Shown here in pieces: positions 61,780 through 64,000 of a stretch of 64,000 nucleotides of DNA (positions within the stretch are counted from its first letter, which is position 1; each line of letters starts with the position of its first letter). Made by a program: the position numbers and the translations under genes. The DNA comes from Gemmatimonadota bacterium (GTDB lineage: Bacteria > Gemmatimonadota > Gemmatimonadetes > Gemmatimonadales > GWC2-71-9). The stretch spans positions 502,967 through 566,966 of the forward strand of contig PNAE01000007.1 of the NCBI GenBank assembly GCA_003169895.1. The letters run 5' to 3'. The notes under the pieces were generated by a model. That model had not been told where the DNA came from. It was given only the letters and a program-made list of their open reading frames with translations, and ran no database searches.

Positions 61780-63006
61780 ATGCATGCCGACTTCCTCGTC
61801 ATCGACATCAACGAACTCGCCACCCCCACCGGCACCGGTACCTGCCGCGGCCATGCCATGGACGCGGTCAACGTGATCGACGACGCTGTGATCGCGATTG
61901 TCGGGGATCGGATCGCCTGGGTTGGTGAGCGCACGGAATGGACCGGCACGGCGCAGGCCGAAATCGATGCGGCCGGAAGCGCGGTCATCCCGGCACTGGT
62001 GGACCCCCATACCCACGCAGTGTGGGGCGGCGACCGACTGGAGGATTTCGAAGCCCGCAGTCGCGGCGCGAGCTATCAGGAGATTCTCGCTCGCGGCGGC
62101 GGCATTCGCAGCACGGTCGAGGCAACGGAGTTCGACGATGCCGGCTGGCTCGCGGAGCTGGCCGAAGAACGACTCGATCTGCTGATCAGCAGCGGCGCCG
62201 GCACGATCGAGGTCAAGAGTGGCTACGGTTTCTCGCACGAAGGCGAAATCACGTCGCTCGAAGCCATTCGCATCCTTGCCGAGCAGTCACCGGCCACCGT
62301 CCTGGCGACACTGCTGATTCACGTGCCGCCCCGCGATCCAGCCGAGCGCGATGAGTACGTCGAGATGGTGGCCCGCGGGCTGATCGCCGAGACGGCGCGG
62401 CGGAAGCTTGCCAGCGCGGTCGACGTCTTCGTCGAGCGCGAAGCGTTCAGCGTGGCCGAGGCGCGGATCATCTTTTCGGCGGCACGCGACGCCGGCCTCC
62501 GCGTCAAGGCGCACGTCGACCAATTTCACGCCATTGGCGGCCTCGAGCTGGCAATCGAATTCAACGCGTTGTCGGTTGATCATCTCGAAGCATCCGGTGC
62601 GGCACAGATCGCAGCACTTGCTGCGAGCGACACGGTCGGAGTGCTCCTGCCCGGCGTGACCCTCCATCTCGGCATTCCCGCGGCGCCAGGGCGGGCCCTG
62701 ATTGACGCGGGTGCTGCCGTGGCAGTGGGCACCGACCTCAATCCGGGTTCGTCGCCGCTGTTCTCGACCCAGCTGGCCATGGCGCTGGCGGTCCGGCTCA
62801 ATCGCCTCACCGTTTGCGAGGCCCTGACAGCCGCGACCGCCAATGCCGCTGCGGCCCTCGGCCTGCGCGACACCGGCAGGCTCGCTCCGGGTCAGCGGGC
62901 CGATTTCATCATCAGTGATGGTCCCGACTGGCGCGATCTCGTGTACACTCTGGGCGGCGCGCCGGTCGAGCGGCTATTCCTCGGCGGCAAGGAGCTGACG
63001 TTCTGA
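61780..63006 (+). CDS. hutI: Imidazolonepropionase
   Basis: A 408-residue amidohydrolase cleaving imidazolone-propionate to formiminoglutamate. Metal-binding His77-x-His79 in DPHTHAVW, then KAHVDQFH and the Asp in AVGTDLNPGS. Also EVKSGYGFSHEGE, the family's substrate loop. ATG 61780 starts the conserved N-terminus. A 4-nt overlap joins it to hutH (CTGA), and AAGGAG lies inside its last codons. Confidence 0.97.
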   Translation: MHADFLVIDINELATPTGTGTCRGHAMDAVNVIDDAVIAIVGDRIAWVGERTEWTGTAQAEIDAAGSAVIPALVDPHTHAVWGGDRLEDFEARSRGASYQEILARGGGIRSTVEATEFDDAGWLAELAEERLDLLISSGAGTIEVKSGYGFSHEGEITSLEAIRILAEQSPATVLATLLIHVPPRDPAERDEYVEMVARGLIAETARRKLASAVDVFVEREAFSVAEARIIFSAARDAGLRVKAHVDQFHAIGGLELAIEFNALSVDHLEASGAAQIAALAASDTVGVLLPGVTLHLGIPAAPGRALIDAGAAVAVGTDLNPGSSPLFSTQLAMALAVRLNRLTVCEALTAATANAAAALGLRDTGRLAPGQRADFIISDGPDWRDLVYTLGGAPVERLFLGGKELTF

Positions 63007-64000
63007 CGGACATCGATTCCGAAGTCATCCAGGTCGGGATGCCGTTGTCGCTGCGTGACGTGATGCGCGTTGCCAACGACGGCGCTCCGGTCGCACTCGC
63101 CGACGGCGCGCGCGAACGCATCGCCCACAGCCGGCGCTACATCGAGCGCATCGTTGCGGAAGGCCGCACCGTATACGGGGTCACTACCGGATTCGGCAAG
63201 CTTGCCAATGTGCGGATTGCCCCGGAGGACGTGCAACAGCTGCAACGCAACCTGGTCCGGTCGCACGCCATGGGTGTCGGCGAGCATTTCTCGCAGGAAA
63301 TCGTGCGCGCCATGCTACTGCTGCGCGCCCAGTCGCTCTCGTTCGGAAACAGCGGTGTCCGTATCGAGGTGATCGAGCTGCTGCTGGCCTTGCTCAATCA
63401 CGGAATTCATCCGGTGATTCCGTCGCAGGGCTCGGTGGGCGCCAGCGGCGACCTGGCGCCCCTGGCCCATATGGCGCTGGCCCTGATCGGCGAGGGCAAG
63501 GTCGAATTCCTCGACGCGATGCTGCCGGCGGCGGGCGCGCTGGCGGAGGTCGGTCTTGCGCCGATCACTCTGGAAGCCAAGGAAGGGCTGGCGCTGATCA
63601 ACGGCACCCAGGCGATGACGGCGATCGGCGCCCTGACGGTGTTCGACGCGCTCGAGCTCGCCACCGCCGCCGACATCGCGGCCTCCATGTCACTCGAGGC
63701 CCTGAAGGGATCGCGCACTCCTTTCGACCTGCGGGTGACCGCGCTGCGCAATCACCCCGGTGCGGCAGAAACCGCAGCGAACGTGCTCGCCGTCTCCGCC
63801 GGCTCACCGATTCACGCATCCCATGCCGACTGCGACAAGATCCAGGATGCGTATTCGCTGCGTTGTGTGCCACAGGTGCATGGTGCGTCACGGGATGCAC
63901 TGCGGCACGCCGCCGAGGTCCTCACCCGCGAGATCAACGCCGTCACCGACAACCCGCTGGTTTTCGCCGACGATGATATGGTTATCTCGGCCGGCAACTT
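63003..64000 (+). CDS. hutH: Histidine ammonia-lyase, 3' end cut by window; apparent CUG start
   Basis: The first 332 codons of histidine ammonia-lyase (usual length about 510). It deaminates histidine to urocanate. Blocks: VYGVTTGFGKLANVRI, SQGSVGASGDLAPLAHMALALIGEG with the MIO-forming Ala147-Ser148-Gly149, and CDKIQDAYSLRCVPQVHGASRDAL. AAGGAG at 62989-62994 has a perfect 8-nt spacing to CTG 63003, which overlaps the hutI stop (CTGA). The first ATG is at 63039, 44 nt from that site, and would shorten the conserved N-terminus. The CTG start is inference. Confidence 0.95.
   Translation, partial: MTDIDSEVIQVGMPLSLRDVMRVANDGAPVALADGARERIAHSRRYIERIVAEGRTVYGVTTGFGKLANVRIAPEDVQQLQRNLVRSHAMGVGEHFSQEIVRAMLLLRAQSLSFGNSGVRIEVIELLLALLNHGIHPVIPSQGSVGASGDLAPLAHMALALIGEGKVEFLDAMLPAAGALAEVGLAPITLEAKEGLALINGTQAMTAIGALTVFDALELATAADIAASMSLEALKGSRTPFDLRVTALRNHPGAAETAANVLAVSAGSPIHASHADCDKIQDAYSLRCVPQVHGASRDALRHAAEVLTREINAVTDNPLVFADDDMVISAGN

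Overview
The window is a 64 kb stretch of GC-rich chromosome from a Gram-negative bacterium. Evidence for the envelope type includes a TolC-type outer-membrane protein, an RND pump, a TonB-dependent receptor and several lipoproteins. The gene set (secreted S9, S46 and M61 peptidases, a PadR/orphan-permease pair, an A2-like class A beta-lactamase, a fused FtcD and many GTG starts) fits Gemmatimonadota best. That placement is inference from family content; no rRNA gene is present to prove it.

Layout. 1-5.8 kb is a scarred region: the end of a hybrid histidine kinase, a decayed IS3 transposase, a second sensor kinase, a decayed XRE-type regulator, a secreted histidine phosphatase and an intact IS630-family element inserted 61 bp before transketolase. 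5.9-12.6 kb (+) carries transketolase, transaldolase, a dicarboxylate/amino-acid symporter and a lytic transglycosylase. 12.6-22.2 kb (-) carries gluQ, a secreted S9 peptidase, a 33-codon P-loop relic, a parallel beta-helix protein and the glycine cleavage operon gcvT-gcvH-gcvP. 22.4-30.7 kb (+) is a tripartite efflux operon followed by a TonB-dependent receptor. 30.8-34.4 kb (+) is a sigma/anti-sigma pair followed by two small four-helix membrane proteins and two Tat-exported Rieske proteins, probably an undescribed redox module. 34.5-41.2 kb (+) holds gyrA, a threonine-dehydratase-like enzyme, a diguanylate cyclase, a dienelactone hydrolase and a lipoprotein. 41.3-44.4 kb mixes small membrane genes, padR with a collapsed ABC permease, an EamA transporter and a SpoU methyltransferase. 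44.6-58.7 kb holds ftcD, secreted peptidases, a Cas4-like nuclease operon, threonine ammonia-lyase, an alcohol dehydrogenase, chrB and dinB. 58.8-64 kb holds a class A beta-lactamase and hutU-hutI-hutH, the last cut by the window end.

How the genes connect. HutH, HutU, HutI and the bifunctional FtcD (16 kb away) form a complete histidine-to-glutamate route that delivers a one-carbon unit to tetrahydrofolate; the glycine cleavage genes feed the same pool. Transketolase and transaldolase form the non-oxidative pentose phosphate branch. The secreted peptidases, amino-acid lyases and symporter suggest growth on peptides and amino acids.

The most unusual signals are translational and structural: well-placed Shine-Dalgarno sites in front of apparent AUA (RND pump) and CUG (hutH) start codons; TAnATT boxes exactly 8 nt before the start codons of gyrA, hutU and hutI, suggesting leaderless mRNAs; a transposase whose stop codon is completed by its CTAG target; an orphan permease collapsed to its two ends; and several dispersed short-repeat families, some inside coding sequence. 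No tRNA, rRNA or CRISPR array was seen.
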